Of a DNA stretch of 42,932 nt, positions 32,159 to 41,539 are shown in pieces. Under the pieces are notes generated by a model. The model saw only the letters and a program-made list of their open reading frames with translations, was not told where the DNA came from and did not search any database. Numbering within the stretch: position 1 is the stretch's first letter; each line of letters begins with the position of its first letter. The DNA comes from Deltaproteobacteria bacterium (lineage in GTDB: Bacteria; Desulfobacterota; GWC2-55-46; UBA9637), in the NCBI GenBank assembly GCA_030690165.1, contig JAUYHF010000027.1:1-42932 (forward strand), written 5' to 3'. The position numbers were made by a program, and so were the translations under genes.

Positions 32159-33098
32159 TTAAGGCAGTCCACAGTGCAGGTATAGTATCTGCATGTTTTC
32201 CTTTTATATAAAAACTTATTCCCCCGTCAGCTACAGTTCTTACAAGCATTGTCTTCCATGGCCTGAAATAATATGCCGGATTATTTCTTGGAGGCTCTTC
32301 TCTAAAATCCTCCGGTAAGTCATAGAGGTCGCAAACTAAAGTAGTAAAATGTTTGATAACCTTACCCTCTTGATGAGCCACATTCCTTGCCATACTCAAT
32401 GCCTTGAGAAAAACCTCGGGCGCCATGACAGAACTGCCAAAATTCATAACAACGCCACCCTCAAGTTTTGAGACCACATTGGTAAACTTAAGAAAATCAA
32501 CATATGATAAGGCGCCTGTTGCAGCGCCGTCAAAGTTTGGATGTTCATGGATAATATCATATCCAATGCCAATATGAATAGTAGCAGGTATATTTAATCT
32601 ATAACAAGCTGCAAGAAGACTAATATTTTTGTACGGAAAACCCCCTTCATGGATAGCTTTGCCTATACTCTTTCCCATACCGCCAGAATTACCATTTTGA
32701 TAGGCCTCATTGACAATATCATTTATCCGGCCTGTTTCTTTCCACAAGCCAAATTGCCCTTCTTTTATATAACGGGCAACGCTTTCTGTGGTAGCGCCAA
32801 TAAGCGCAAACTCAAAATCATGGATTGCCCCGGAGCCGTTCATTGCCAGGCAGGAAATATAACCTTTCTCCAGCATATCAATAATATATCTCTGCACGCC
32901 TGAGCGAATGACATGCCCGCCAAGCATCATGATTACAGAACTGCCCGTTTCATTAGCTTTTTTGACGGCAAGTGATATATCGCATAAACAAGGATACGAA
33001 AAAGAATGTTCAGCCAGTTTTTTTACAACTGAAACATCTAAATCATGGATACGCGCATTGAGGGGCAAAAGTTGCAGATTAGTTCTATCAAAAGTCAT
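32148..33098 (-). CDS. Deoxyhypusine-synthase-like protein
   Basis: A 316-aa protein resembling bacterial members of the deoxyhypusine/homospermidine synthase fold. It has GGHVIRSG (41-48 region), AMNGSGAIHDFEFALIG, HIGIGYDIIHEHPNFDGAATG and a late Lys-containing PWKTMLVRTVADGG. In eukaryotic DHS an NAD-dependent transfer of an aminobutyl group passes through a catalytic Lys. Bacteria have no eIF5A, so the substrate is different and unknown. I use the ATG at 33098 because the longer form begins at a TTG. It is 17 bases from the next gene upstream and so in the same transcript. Confidence 0.6.
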   Translation of the reverse strand: MTFDRTNLQLLPLNARIHDLDVSVVKKLAEHSFSYPCLCDISLAVKKANETGSSVIMMLGGHVIRSGVQRYIIDMLEKGYISCLAMNGSGAIHDFEFALIGATTESVARYIKEGQFGLWKETGRINDIVNEAYQNGNSGGMGKSIGKAIHEGGFPYKNISLLAACYRLNIPATIHIGIGYDIIHEHPNFDGAATGALSYVDFLKFTNVVSKLEGGVVMNFGSSVMAPEVFLKALSMARNVAHQEGKVIKHFTTLVCDLYDLPEDFREEPPRNNPAYYFRPWKTMLVRTVADGGISFYIKGKHADTIPALWTALKGC

Positions 33099-33115
33099 AT
33101 ACAATATTAACCCTA

Positions 33116-33673
33116 TTATAAAATATTTCTTGCTGCTTTACTATACACTGCCTGTGGTGGTGGAAAACCTAATATACATCCCCAACCTGCTATAATTTTA
33201 GCCGTATAATAAAGCGATCTGGAATTCAATGAATATCTATTCCCGGAAAGTTTAATCTGCCTCATAGATAAAAGCCTTTCAAGGCGGTTTAATAGCATAT
33301 CATCCACGCCATATAAAGATTCAATATCTGATATCTTCAACTGCTTTGCGTTATATATTTCGTAAAGTATTCTGATACGTCTGGCTGTTTCGCTCATGTT
33401 GAATATATGAAAATAGCTGTACGCCAGGGCATTATAAACGGCCAATCCATAAATCACAGCCCACGTCAACTCATAAGATGCTGCCGTTAGTTGACTAAGA
33501 TATACAAACCATCCGGCTATCCCCATTGGTATATGGCCGATTACTAAACATATAAGCACCACAAGTTGATTTGATACAGCCGCCCGTCTCAACCTGGCTA
33601 TTCGTACGGCTATCATCTGCAGAATAAGCATCAAAAGAGGCGTGCATGCTAACAATATTAAATATTTTATCAT
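33116..33673 (-). CDS. Small membrane protein with C-terminal winged-helix-like domain (1)
   Basis: A 185-aa protein. Residues 1-100 contain three or four transmembrane helices. Residues about 105-160 read as helix-turn-helix plus wing (ISDIESLYGVDDMLLNRLERLLSMRQIKLSGNRYSL). A final hydrophobic helix follows. It resembles the next gene upstream in build. I do not recognise a named family. The cytosolic domain might bind DNA or protein, or only look like a winged helix. Confidence 0.6.
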   Translation of the reverse strand: MIKYLILLACTPLLMLILQMIAVRIARLRRAAVSNQLVVLICLVIGHIPMGIAGWFVYLSQLTAASYELTWAVIYGLAVYNALAYSYFHIFNMSETARRIRILYEIYNAKQLKISDIESLYGVDDMLLNRLERLLSMRQIKLSGNRYSLNSRSLYYTAKIIAGWGCILGFPPPQAVYSKAARNIL

Positions 33674-33695
33674 GGGGGTATATGTTTAGAATGTT

Positions 33696-34223
33696 CTAAC
33701 CTCTGCCAGTAGGCAGGCCAAGCATCTTACGTAATAATATAAAGCAATTAACCAGAGCAATACCTCGCCGTGTTATGCTAATGTGGCCATTTGATTCAGC
33801 TATTAATTCCGCCTCTAACAATTCCTGGATACGGGGCTGTAAAAGAGCCTTTGTGCTGAAATAACCTGACAAATCATCGTATGATAAACCCTTTTTTTCA
33901 GAATCACCTATAATTAACGATAACGCAAGCGAAGGAGATACTGCTTCCACTGCCGGATAACTCAGAATATAACCTGCTGAAATAGCAAAGTGGAGCAAAT
34001 AAACCGCTAACCAGCCAGCCCGAGAGACATTCATTACATCCGCTATAAAACCAAACCAATTGAAACCGGTAATAATAACACCAGCTATACCTGGAACAAT
34101 AATAAAAATAATAAGTAAAGCAACAGCGCGATTACGCGGACACCACCAACGCCAAATAAATATATGCAAACCTAAACAAATAACGAAAATCACGATACTT
34201 GCCAATAAGATTTTAAAACTCAT
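33696..34223 (-). CDS. Small membrane protein with C-terminal winged-helix-like domain (2)
   Basis: A 175-aa protein with four predicted helices (about 5-25, 34-55, 70-88, 92-105). A soluble stretch LSYDDLSGYFSTKALLQPRIQELLEAELIAESNGHISITRRG is compatible with a winged helix, and a last hydrophobic segment follows. Its order of parts matches the protein encoded just downstream. GGAAAG precedes the ATG. It may form a heterodimer with its partner; the function is not known. Confidence 0.6.
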   Translation of the reverse strand: MSFKILLASIVIFVICLGLHIFIWRWWCPRNRAVALLIIFIIVPGIAGVIITGFNWFGFIADVMNVSRAGWLAVYLLHFAISAGYILSYPAVEAVSPSLALSLIIGDSEKKGLSYDDLSGYFSTKALLQPRIQELLEAELIAESNGHISITRRGIALVNCFILLRKMLGLPTGRG

Positions 34224-34295
34224 CTTTGCTTTCCTTATCTATATGCAATGCGCAAAAATAACTCATTATTATTTGTAATTGCTTTTGAATAATCT

Positions 34296-35720
34296 CTAAA
34301 TAGTCTTTCTGAACAACCACGCATAAAAAAAGGTAGATATGTAAGAACGGCCTCTCTCTTCCTTATGACGTAAAAAACTGCTAAGCAGATATAAAATGAA
34401 AAATAGGGGCTTTAATATTCTAAATCTAACCACCCATCTGAAATTTTTATATAACCATGGATAACGTATAAAAAAATATGCCAAATGCTGGAGGTTTACA
34501 ATCTTTTCTTTATCCTTAAGTGATAAAACGCTTTCCTTCAAAAATGATTTAGGCATATCTTTGAAAGTGTAATCCGCTTTTAAATACCCTTTCTCAATAC
34601 AGTAATTGGTAAGCTCTGTATTTGGAAAAGGCAAGAATAATGAACAAAATGGCTGTTGTGTCCCTGCCTTTTGATTTAATTCTATCGTTTTATACGCATC
34701 TTCAAGTGTTTCCTCCGGCAAACAAAACATATTGGATGTCTGAACCTGCATTCCATATTTGCGTGCAATCTGCCCACATTCAATAAGTTGCCTATCTGAT
34801 ATTTTTTTATTCAATATTTTTTCTCTTATTACTTCATTTCCTGTCTCGACCCCGAAGCTTATTGTGCGGCATCCTGCTCCAGCCAGCATCTTTGCCAGCT
34901 CCTCAGTCATTAAATTGGCCCTTGTAGTGCACATAAATGGATAACCTATTTCCTTTTTATAAATATCCAGAAAGTGTGCAAGCCACTTTTTATTTGCAGA
35001 AAAAAGATCATCAACAAAAAATATTGATTCCACAGGGTGTTTCCGGCGTATATTTGAAATTTCACGGATTAGGTTATCGGGGTCTTTATATCTCAAGTAT
35101 TTATTATGGCTATCCTTAAATATATTTTGGATTTGCCCATTGTAACAGAAACTGCAATTATATGGACACCCCCTGCTCGCAATAAAACGTGGGACAGTAT
35201 CCTTTGCCATAACGGGATAACGGGTAAAATAAGGGGTTCTATCTTCAATAATATCAGAAGAGTAATTATAAAAATCTGCCCGTCCTGTAGAACGGGCAAC
35301 TCCGTTTTCATCCTTATACGCTAAACCCTTAATTAAAGACAAATCGCTTTTACCCTCATCCAATGCACGGCATGTTTCCACTAAAACATTTTCCCCATCA
35401 CTGTTGCACACCAAATCAACACCCTGTACCGCCAAAATCTCTTCGGGATAAATTACAGCGTGAATACCTCCAACTATTATCTTAGTTGTTGGCAGTTTTT
35501 GCCGCAGCTTTTTAACCGCTTCTACCATCCATAAATGCTCGGTAGACATCAAGGAAATGCCGACCAAGTCTGGCTTAAGTTCATAAACAGCCTCACTCGG
35601 TTCCTTCTCCAATGACCATACTATCACCTCACAGTCAATTCCATGATGTCTGAGGTATGTCATAATGGCCAATATCCCAAAACTTGGAGATGCAAATTGC
35701 TGAACTAATACTATTTTCAT
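34296..35720 (-). CDS. B12-binding-domain radical SAM protein 1
   Basis: A 474-aa protein. An N-terminal cobalamin-binding-type Rossmann domain (residues 1-130; VGISLMSTEH, KIIVGGIHAVIYPEEIL) lacks the DxHxxG base-off motif. The radical SAM core has C185-x3-C189-x2-C192 (RGCPYNCSFC). Such enzymes often methylate unreactive carbons or modify lipids, tetrapyrroles or sugars. The C-terminal part has hydrophobic, basic helices that may associate with the membrane. The substrate is unknown; two more proteins of this class lie upstream. Confidence 0.87.
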   Translation of the reverse strand: MKIVLVQQFASPSFGILAIMTYLRHHGIDCEVIVWSLEKEPSEAVYELKPDLVGISLMSTEHLWMVEAVKKLRQKLPTTKIIVGGIHAVIYPEEILAVQGVDLVCNSDGENVLVETCRALDEGKSDLSLIKGLAYKDENGVARSTGRADFYNYSSDIIEDRTPYFTRYPVMAKDTVPRFIASRGCPYNCSFCYNGQIQNIFKDSHNKYLRYKDPDNLIREISNIRRKHPVESIFFVDDLFSANKKWLAHFLDIYKKEIGYPFMCTTRANLMTEELAKMLAGAGCRTISFGVETGNEVIREKILNKKISDRQLIECGQIARKYGMQVQTSNMFCLPEETLEDAYKTIELNQKAGTQQPFCSLFLPFPNTELTNYCIEKGYLKADYTFKDMPKSFLKESVLSLKDKEKIVNLQHLAYFFIRYPWLYKNFRWVVRFRILKPLFFILYLLSSFLRHKEERGRSYISTFFYAWLFRKTI

Positions 35721-35730
35721 ACAGCGCCTT

Positions 35731-36483
35731 TTATTTAGATAAACCCCTTATGAGTTCAACCATATTGGAAACAAATCTATCAGGCATCCTTCTGAGTATT
35801 CCATATGCTATACAATACAAGACAGATATACAAATACTTTCCGGCGGCATGCGCAAAAGAGTGGCCTTTATAATTTTATCAGCCACCCTGTCATATCTTG
35901 GAACAAACCATGAGCCGTCTCCGCTCATATGTCCAAGATGAACCGTCATCAAATGTACACGTTTATGCCAGAGAAGTCTTAAAGAACGAAGCGCCATATC
36001 TAAATAAGCTTTTGAAGCAGGATAGGCAACCTTATTCCCCTTCGATGGAGGAAGCCATGCGCTTATTGATGAGATTCCTACCAGCATACCGCCACATGAT
36101 ATCAAATAATCTTCAAATACCTCCAGTGTATGGACAAATCCATCAATACCTGTACGATTTACCTTTGTAAATATATCAAACATTAATTTGCCGTCATTGC
36201 CTACATCTGAATCAATGACTGCCGCGTTAAAAATAACACAGACAGGTTTGTCTTCGCACATACCAATTATTGACCGCATAATATTTACAGACGACGATTC
36301 CCCTATGTCTGCCTGTATATATTTAAATCGTCCGGTTTGCCGCCATGTTAAAATATCATTTATAGCATTTTCCGATGTTCTTCCAATCCCAACTACTCTC
36401 AAGCCATTCTTTAAACAACTGTTTACCAACGAGGCTCCAAGTCCACGTGAGGCACCCACAATTATATAAAACATGTCTTGCAT
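35731..36483 (-). CDS. Short-chain dehydrogenase/reductase
   Basis: A 250-aa classical SDR with GASRGLG (10-16), NAA (86-88), Ser near 139 (GISSIS) and catalytic Y154/K158 (YPASK). It reduces or oxidises a carbonyl/hydroxyl using NAD(P)H; the substrate is unknown. The C-terminus carries a basic hydrophobic helix. The gene is enclosed by radical SAM genes with 10- and 50-base gaps, so it probably acts on their product. ATG positions 36483 and 36474 are both possible starts. Confidence 0.85.
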   Translation of the reverse strand: MQDMFYIIVGASRGLGASLVNSCLKNGLRVVGIGRTSENAINDILTWRQTGRFKYIQADIGESSSVNIMRSIIGMCEDKPVCVIFNAAVIDSDVGNDGKLMFDIFTKVNRTGIDGFVHTLEVFEDYLISCGGMLVGISSISAWLPPSKGNKVAYPASKAYLDMALRSLRLLWHKRVHLMTVHLGHMSGDGSWFVPRYDRVADKIIKATLLRMPPESICISVLYCIAYGILRRMPDRFVSNMVELIRGLSK

Positions 36484-36533
36484 ACAGTTTTAATATATCA
36501 ATATTGAAAAGGAATTGCTGCCGGAGGTTTTTA

Positions 36534-37670
36534 CTATCTTTTAATTTTTAAGGCGTCAATTATATGTATGGTTGCCATACTCAGGATATTGTTAAGATTT
36601 AAATCCATTACCGCATTATGCTCAATATTTGCAAGAAAGCAGCACGCCTCACAATCCTTATTTTCCTTACATTTATTCAGCGCCCCTTTCAAACCCAGGT
36701 TTTTAATGTTGGGGGCATCCTGGTCGTTATGTGCCCAACAGGTAACTACCCTGCCATCAGCATCAATCTGGTATTTCAGTTTACCATGATAACAGGAAAA
36801 GAGCCCCAGCCCTTTTGTATAATCTCTGTCCTCGCTCGTAAAATATCTTATGTCGTATGAAGCAGGCCAATGTATTGCGCTTTTTAAAACAGTATCGGCA
36901 TAATAAATCGGGTATCCCTGTTTTTTAAGATCGTATATTTTTTTAACCGTACTTCTTATCTCTTTATCAGTCATTCTAATCTCATTGTTTAAATCAGTAT
37001 AGTTATAGAGTATGCTGTATTGAACCCTGAAATCCATCTCTTTTCCAAGCCTTGCCAAATATTCCATATTATTTATATTATCTTTTGTAAGAGTAGCTGA
37101 AACTACCATCGGTATTTTATATTTTTTACCAATCTCAATTGCCGCTATCGCTTTTTTATAACTGCCCTTACCTCTGTGTTTATCATTACTTTCCTCTCTG
37201 CCATCCATACTTATACACAGATTGTCTAAACTCTTTAACTCATTTATCCTCTTAGGAACGAGGGTTCCGTTACTATTTAAACTCACATAAAATCCTTTAA
37301 GTTTTGCATAATTTAATATCTCGCCGAAATCCTTACGGAGAAGTGATTCACCGCCATGCAGGGTTAATATCCTGGTCCCCATTCCTTTTAATTCATCAAT
37401 AATCTCAAGTAGTTGCCTAGTGGTAAAATCAGGAATACCTTTACGGTTGCCATAATCTCCATAACAATAATCACATTTAAAATCACATGAATTGTTGGTC
37501 ACCAGAACAACAAACAATGGCTTATCTACCTTAAAAAGACGACAATAAGCAAGGCTTGTTAAAAACCGCATCCTGTTAAATGCTGATTTAATCGGCGTAT
37601 TCTTATAACGTGGCAGCTTGGACAAGTATTCTAAAATGCCTTCATCGTTCTCAAAACCATCCCATTTCAT
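36534..37670 (-). CDS. Radical SAM/SPASM protein C
   Basis: A 378-aa protein with C62-x3-C66-x2-C69 (SCDFKCDYC), LTLHGGESLLRKDF and SMDGREESNDKHRG, followed by a SPASM region (CYHGKLKYQIDADGRVVTCWAH and a late C..C..CC set). The Asp-rich SMDG stretch is common in SPASM maturases and in enzymes acting on glycosides. I start at the ATG at 37670, since AGGAG is spaced 5 bases upstream; the longer form adds 7 residues. No peptide precursor gene is seen nearby, so a peptide-maturase role is not supported. Confidence 0.87.
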   Translation of the reverse strand: MKWDGFENDEGILEYLSKLPRYKNTPIKSAFNRMRFLTSLAYCRLFKVDKPLFVVLVTNNSCDFKCDYCYGDYGNRKGIPDFTTRQLLEIIDELKGMGTRILTLHGGESLLRKDFGEILNYAKLKGFYVSLNSNGTLVPKRINELKSLDNLCISMDGREESNDKHRGKGSYKKAIAAIEIGKKYKIPMVVSATLTKDNINNMEYLARLGKEMDFRVQYSILYNYTDLNNEIRMTDKEIRSTVKKIYDLKKQGYPIYYADTVLKSAIHWPASYDIRYFTSEDRDYTKGLGLFSCYHGKLKYQIDADGRVVTCWAHNDQDAPNIKNLGLKGALNKCKENKDCEACCFLANIEHNAVMDLNLNNILSMATIHIIDALKIKR

Positions 37671-37763
37671 AGTATCTCCTAAATCTAACACCCGATAATC
37701 AGTACTACTATTGACAATCTTAAGACACTTCTATACAAATCGCACATATTCAAAAAAACCACC

Positions 37764-39266
37764 CTACCTTTTCAAAGGCGCCCAAAGCCTGAAATTATTA
37801 ACCTTTTTCAATATTATCCGTTTCATATAATATCTATTCCAGTCTTTCTTATGAAAAATAGCATGAAGCGCCCTGGGAATAGCACTGCTAATATAGAAAT
37901 TTTTTATTTTAAACAAACGATAAAATTTAACATATAAAATAAAACGAATGAACCACTTGGGAAAAAAAGAAAAATAGTTCAGCCAAAAATTAATATCGTG
38001 GTATGCGTGGACTTTTTTGATACCGTAAGACATTCTGCCGTGCTCAATATTTTCAATATCACTACCTGTAATAATGCCTAATTCAGCAGCGTATTTAGTA
38101 ATCTGGGCCTTTGGATAATAAGTGAGCCAATATACACTAACAAGGCTCGGACGGTTTTCGTTATAAAAAGCCAATGCATCAAGCATATCTTTTTCGGTTT
38201 CTCCAGGAATGCCAAAAATCTGGTCGCATTGAAGCGTTATGCCTCTGGAGCGTATAATCTCTATAGCCTTTGCAACTTTTTCACGGCGGATGGAGCGTTT
38301 CAGGACCTTTTTAGAGATATCTTCGTTTAATGATTGCACTCCCATAGCTACATACCAACAATTGGCATCTCGCATCAGATCAGCCAATTGCGGTGTAACC
38401 AGATTTGGATACACGGAAACAAGAAACGGAAGTCCTATCTTTTCTTTATATAAAGAAAGAAAACGCTCAACCCACTTGAAATCCAAACCAAAACATTCAT
38501 CAACAAACACTACGAAAGAAGGAGAATAATTTTTTTTAGCCCATGCCAACTCGTCAATTATATTTTCAGGAGAACGATGACGGGATCGTTTTCCCTTTAT
38601 TTCGTGGTTCAAATAATCATTTATGCAATAAGAACAAATAAAAGGACAACCCCTGGAACACTGAACAAAATAATGAGATTTCATAGAAGGATCAACATCA
38701 TAAAAAAGGGACTTATCAGGGAAAGGAAGTTTATCCAATTCATCATTAATAGTATGCCTTGAAAAATTACCTACCATACGGCCGTTTTGCTTATATACTA
38801 CTCCATCTAAAACAGGCGACTCACCTGCCAAAATGGAGTCAAGATTTTGCATATATGCCAATGTTGAATATTCACCTTCTCCAATACACAATGCGTCTAC
38901 CTGCGGATAAGTTAATGTTAATTCAGGCAGCAACCCAGCATGCACACCTCCGACTAACACCTTTATATCAGGATTTAACCTCTTAACCTCTTTCGCAATA
39001 GACATATTAATCTGAAAGGTGTCTGTCAATAAAGATAATGCCAATACATCCGGCTTTTGTTCACAAATTTCCATGGCAGTCTTTGTATAAAACTGATTAT
39101 ATAGTTTATCAGAAGAATCGAAGGCATAATAATCCACAAGATTCTTATAAACCAAGGCCGTCTTTATATTTGCACTTTTGAGCACCGCCGAAATATATTC
39201 CAGCCCGAGTGATTCATAATCGTTATAATAAAATAGAACAAACTTTTGCGTTTTATTGCCTGACAT
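37764..39266 (-). CDS. B12-binding-domain radical SAM protein 2
   Basis: A 500-aa protein. The N-terminal cobalamin-type domain (1-150) has VLVGGVHAGLLPELTL. The radical SAM motif is C207-x3-C211-x2-C214 (RGCPFICSYC), and the barrel continues to about residue 400. The C-terminal 90 residues are basic and aromatic with a hydrophobic helix (FFPKWFIRFILYVKFY), suggesting membrane contact. It belongs to the HpnJ/BchE-like broad class. Substrate unknown. Confidence 0.87.
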   Translation of the reverse strand: MSGNKTQKFVLFYYNDYESLGLEYISAVLKSANIKTALVYKNLVDYYAFDSSDKLYNQFYTKTAMEICEQKPDVLALSLLTDTFQINMSIAKEVKRLNPDIKVLVGGVHAGLLPELTLTYPQVDALCIGEGEYSTLAYMQNLDSILAGESPVLDGVVYKQNGRMVGNFSRHTINDELDKLPFPDKSLFYDVDPSMKSHYFVQCSRGCPFICSYCINDYLNHEIKGKRSRHRSPENIIDELAWAKKNYSPSFVVFVDECFGLDFKWVERFLSLYKEKIGLPFLVSVYPNLVTPQLADLMRDANCWYVAMGVQSLNEDISKKVLKRSIRREKVAKAIEIIRSRGITLQCDQIFGIPGETEKDMLDALAFYNENRPSLVSVYWLTYYPKAQITKYAAELGIITGSDIENIEHGRMSYGIKKVHAYHDINFWLNYFSFFPKWFIRFILYVKFYRLFKIKNFYISSAIPRALHAIFHKKDWNRYYMKRIILKKVNNFRLWAPLKR

Positions 39267-39277
39267 CTTGCTCTTTT

Positions 39278-40786
39278 TTATCCTTTTTTATATTGTGTCA
39301 ATAACTTACCCTGAAATTTCCACTTTATTAACCATAATAGCCTTTTACAGTTGACCATAATAACTTCAAATACGCACCTAATGTAGTATGTAGACATCCA
39401 CCACTTTGGCGGAAGTTCTAACCATTTAGTTCCTCCCCCTCTAATGGCATTTTTTATAAGCGTCCAAAAACGTTTTGGCTGTAAAAAATACAACATATTG
39501 GCTTGTATAACATCCATGATTATCTCTTCTTTAGTTGACCCTTGTGGATAATACGGCAACGGATGTTCAAATGGCTTTAGAGATGTTAAAACCCCTGTGG
39601 GATGAAAATTCTCCCAAGCGCCAACTATATTTAAATTATTTTCTTTTTTCGCAATATCATATAATCTGCTTCCAGGATAAGGAGTGGCATTGTTAAATCT
39701 TGCTTTTGAAACATCCAATGAGATTGCCAAATTAAGTGATGCGACCCTATCGGCCCTGGTTTCACCGGGAAGCCCATAAATAAAAACAGTATCTACACCA
39801 AAACCATACTTTTTAGCCAGATTTATTCCATTGACAATATCCTGTACAGTTTCTTGTTTATCAATCATCTTCATCAGTTCTTCGCTTGCAGTTTCCACAC
39901 CAAAAGCCAATCCTGTAAAATTAGCAGCCTGAAGTCTTTGCAATAAATCATCATCCACGCAGTCCCCGCGGGTTACCATAGTAAACTCTGCCTTATTGTG
40001 CAATCCTTTATCAATAATACCTTGGCAGAGTTCATAAATCCTTTTCTTATGAATAGTGAAAATATCATCAAAAAACATAATATTAGAAGGGGCATATCTA
40101 TCTACTAATGTTTCAATCTCCTTAATCACTTTATCAGTGGCTCTGTAGCGATACTTATTGCCGTTGATTGCACGTTGGCTGCAAAAAACACAATTATAAG
40201 GACAGCCCCGTGACGAAATGATAAAACCCATATCATAAATTTTCGAGTCAAATAGATGGTACGGAATATCCGGCAAAAGGTTAATATCAATTAAAGGCGC
40301 CATTGGTTTATGTATAATCTTACCACTGTCTTTATAAGAACATGATAAAATATCTTTAAACCCCAACCCGTTCTTATGGCTATTAACTATTTGTTCAATT
40401 ACCGGTTCAGCCTCTCCCCTGACCACAAGGTCAATTGATGGCTTGCTAATCACCTCCTCTGGCGCCACAGTTGGATGAATACCTCCGAATATAATTGTTG
40501 ATTTGGGATATAGAGACTTAATTAAATTGGCGAGTTCATAGCCACGGCCAACATTTGGAGTCATACAACTAATGCCAAATAACTGCTCATCATTATCTGT
40601 GATATCTTTAATGTTTTCTGGTGTTATCTTTTTAACCTCTTCATCTATTATCTCGACACTGCAATTTCTTTCCATTAAATATGCTGCAAGATAACCAAGC
40701 CCCAAAGGAACACTTTTAGTCACCAAAAAATCAAATGGCCCCAGCACTTTCTTTTCTTTCGGATTTATAAATATTATATCGGACAT
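39278..40786 (-). CDS. B12-binding-domain radical SAM protein 3
   Basis: A 502-aa protein starting with SDIIFINPKEKK...PLGLGYLAAYL, typical of BchE/HpnJ-like B12 radical SAM enzymes. The cobalamin-type domain includes IIFGGIHPTVAPEEVI, and the radical SAM motif is C195-x3-C199-x2-C202 (RGCPYNCVFC). GGGAGA is well spaced before the ATG. The gene overlaps the methyltransferase gene by 13 bases. Together with the other two B12 proteins it probably works on one lipid or sugar product. Confidence 0.88.
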   Translation of the reverse strand: MSDIIFINPKEKKVLGPFDFLVTKSVPLGLGYLAAYLMERNCSVEIIDEEVKKITPENIKDITDNDEQLFGISCMTPNVGRGYELANLIKSLYPKSTIIFGGIHPTVAPEEVISKPSIDLVVRGEAEPVIEQIVNSHKNGLGFKDILSCSYKDSGKIIHKPMAPLIDINLLPDIPYHLFDSKIYDMGFIISSRGCPYNCVFCSQRAINGNKYRYRATDKVIKEIETLVDRYAPSNIMFFDDIFTIHKKRIYELCQGIIDKGLHNKAEFTMVTRGDCVDDDLLQRLQAANFTGLAFGVETASEELMKMIDKQETVQDIVNGINLAKKYGFGVDTVFIYGLPGETRADRVASLNLAISLDVSKARFNNATPYPGSRLYDIAKKENNLNIVGAWENFHPTGVLTSLKPFEHPLPYYPQGSTKEEIIMDVIQANMLYFLQPKRFWTLIKNAIRGGGTKWLELPPKWWMSTYYIRCVFEVIMVNCKRLLWLIKWKFQGKLLTQYKKG

Positions 40787-41529
40787 ACATTTTTCTCCCT
40801 TATATCTCCTTTATTTAGAATGAACCCTTCCGCCACACATGTTACCCCAAAAAACCAATTATATTTTCTAAAATTCATTTCAAAAGCATTAACTGCTTTG
40901 AGCAAAAAGTTGGCAAGAGGAGACACCGGTTTCATATCCGAAGTATCGGATGTTTTAAATTTTCGTAATAACCACACCAGAGGATAAATACCTCCATATA
41001 TGTAGTAAATATCGGTAATATTAAAATCTGCATTGGTAAGTAAGCTTTGCAACTCTGTAATCTCATATCTTCTGTGATGTCCAAGATAAACATCGTGAGA
41101 AGACCACAAACTTTGAAATGCAGGCACAGTAATGAAAAAATAATTTTTGCCGGATGAAGCTCTTTTAATTTGAATAAGCAAGTCCAGATCGTCTTCTACA
41201 TGCTCCAAAACATCCATCATTATCACCAGAGAATGTGAAATATTTGATGGAATTTCATTTGTTTTTTCTGATGGGGCATGCCTTGATAAGATTATCTCTT
41301 TATCAGTATATCCAGTATCCACGAGACAAATATTGTTTATGAATTGAGCATAATTTTTGTATAGTTCATTAGAAAAAAAACCGGAGCCGGCTCCAATGTC
41401 AATTACGTTAAACTTTTGCCTTTCCAATTTGTATAACTTCTCTATATATCTAAAAAGTGGTATCTTTTTTGTTTGATAATACCAATGAATATCTGGATTA
41501 ACGCCGCTTTCAATCTCTTTCAAGTCCAT
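40774..41529 (-). CDS. Class I SAM-dependent methyltransferase
   Basis: A 251-aa protein with the SAM motif VIDIGAGSGFFS (42-53), MMDVLEHVEDD and the YLGHHRRYE stretch common in Methyltransf_23/31 proteins of glycan loci. The C-terminal part has a hydrophobic stretch near 190-215. The longest frame begins at a TTG (41550); I prefer the ATG at 41529, which removes most of the overlap with the gene upstream. It may methylate a sugar or lipid intermediate of the cluster. Confidence 0.82.
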   Translation of the reverse strand: MDLKEIESGVNPDIHWYYQTKKIPLFRYIEKLYKLERQKFNVIDIGAGSGFFSNELYKNYAQFINNICLVDTGYTDKEIILSRHAPSEKTNEIPSNISHSLVIMMDVLEHVEDDLDLLIQIKRASSGKNYFFITVPAFQSLWSSHDVYLGHHRRYEITELQSLLTNADFNITDIYYIYGGIYPLVWLLRKFKTSDTSDMKPVSPLANFLLKAVNAFEMNFRKYNWFFGVTCVAEGFILNKGDIREKNVCPI

Positions 41530-41539
41530 AATGGTAAGA

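Noticed and set aside
36534-37670. SPASM radical SAM as a peptide (RiPP) maturase
   Set aside because: No short precursor-like ORF with a ribosome site, no RRE domain and no peptidase or exporter is adjacent.
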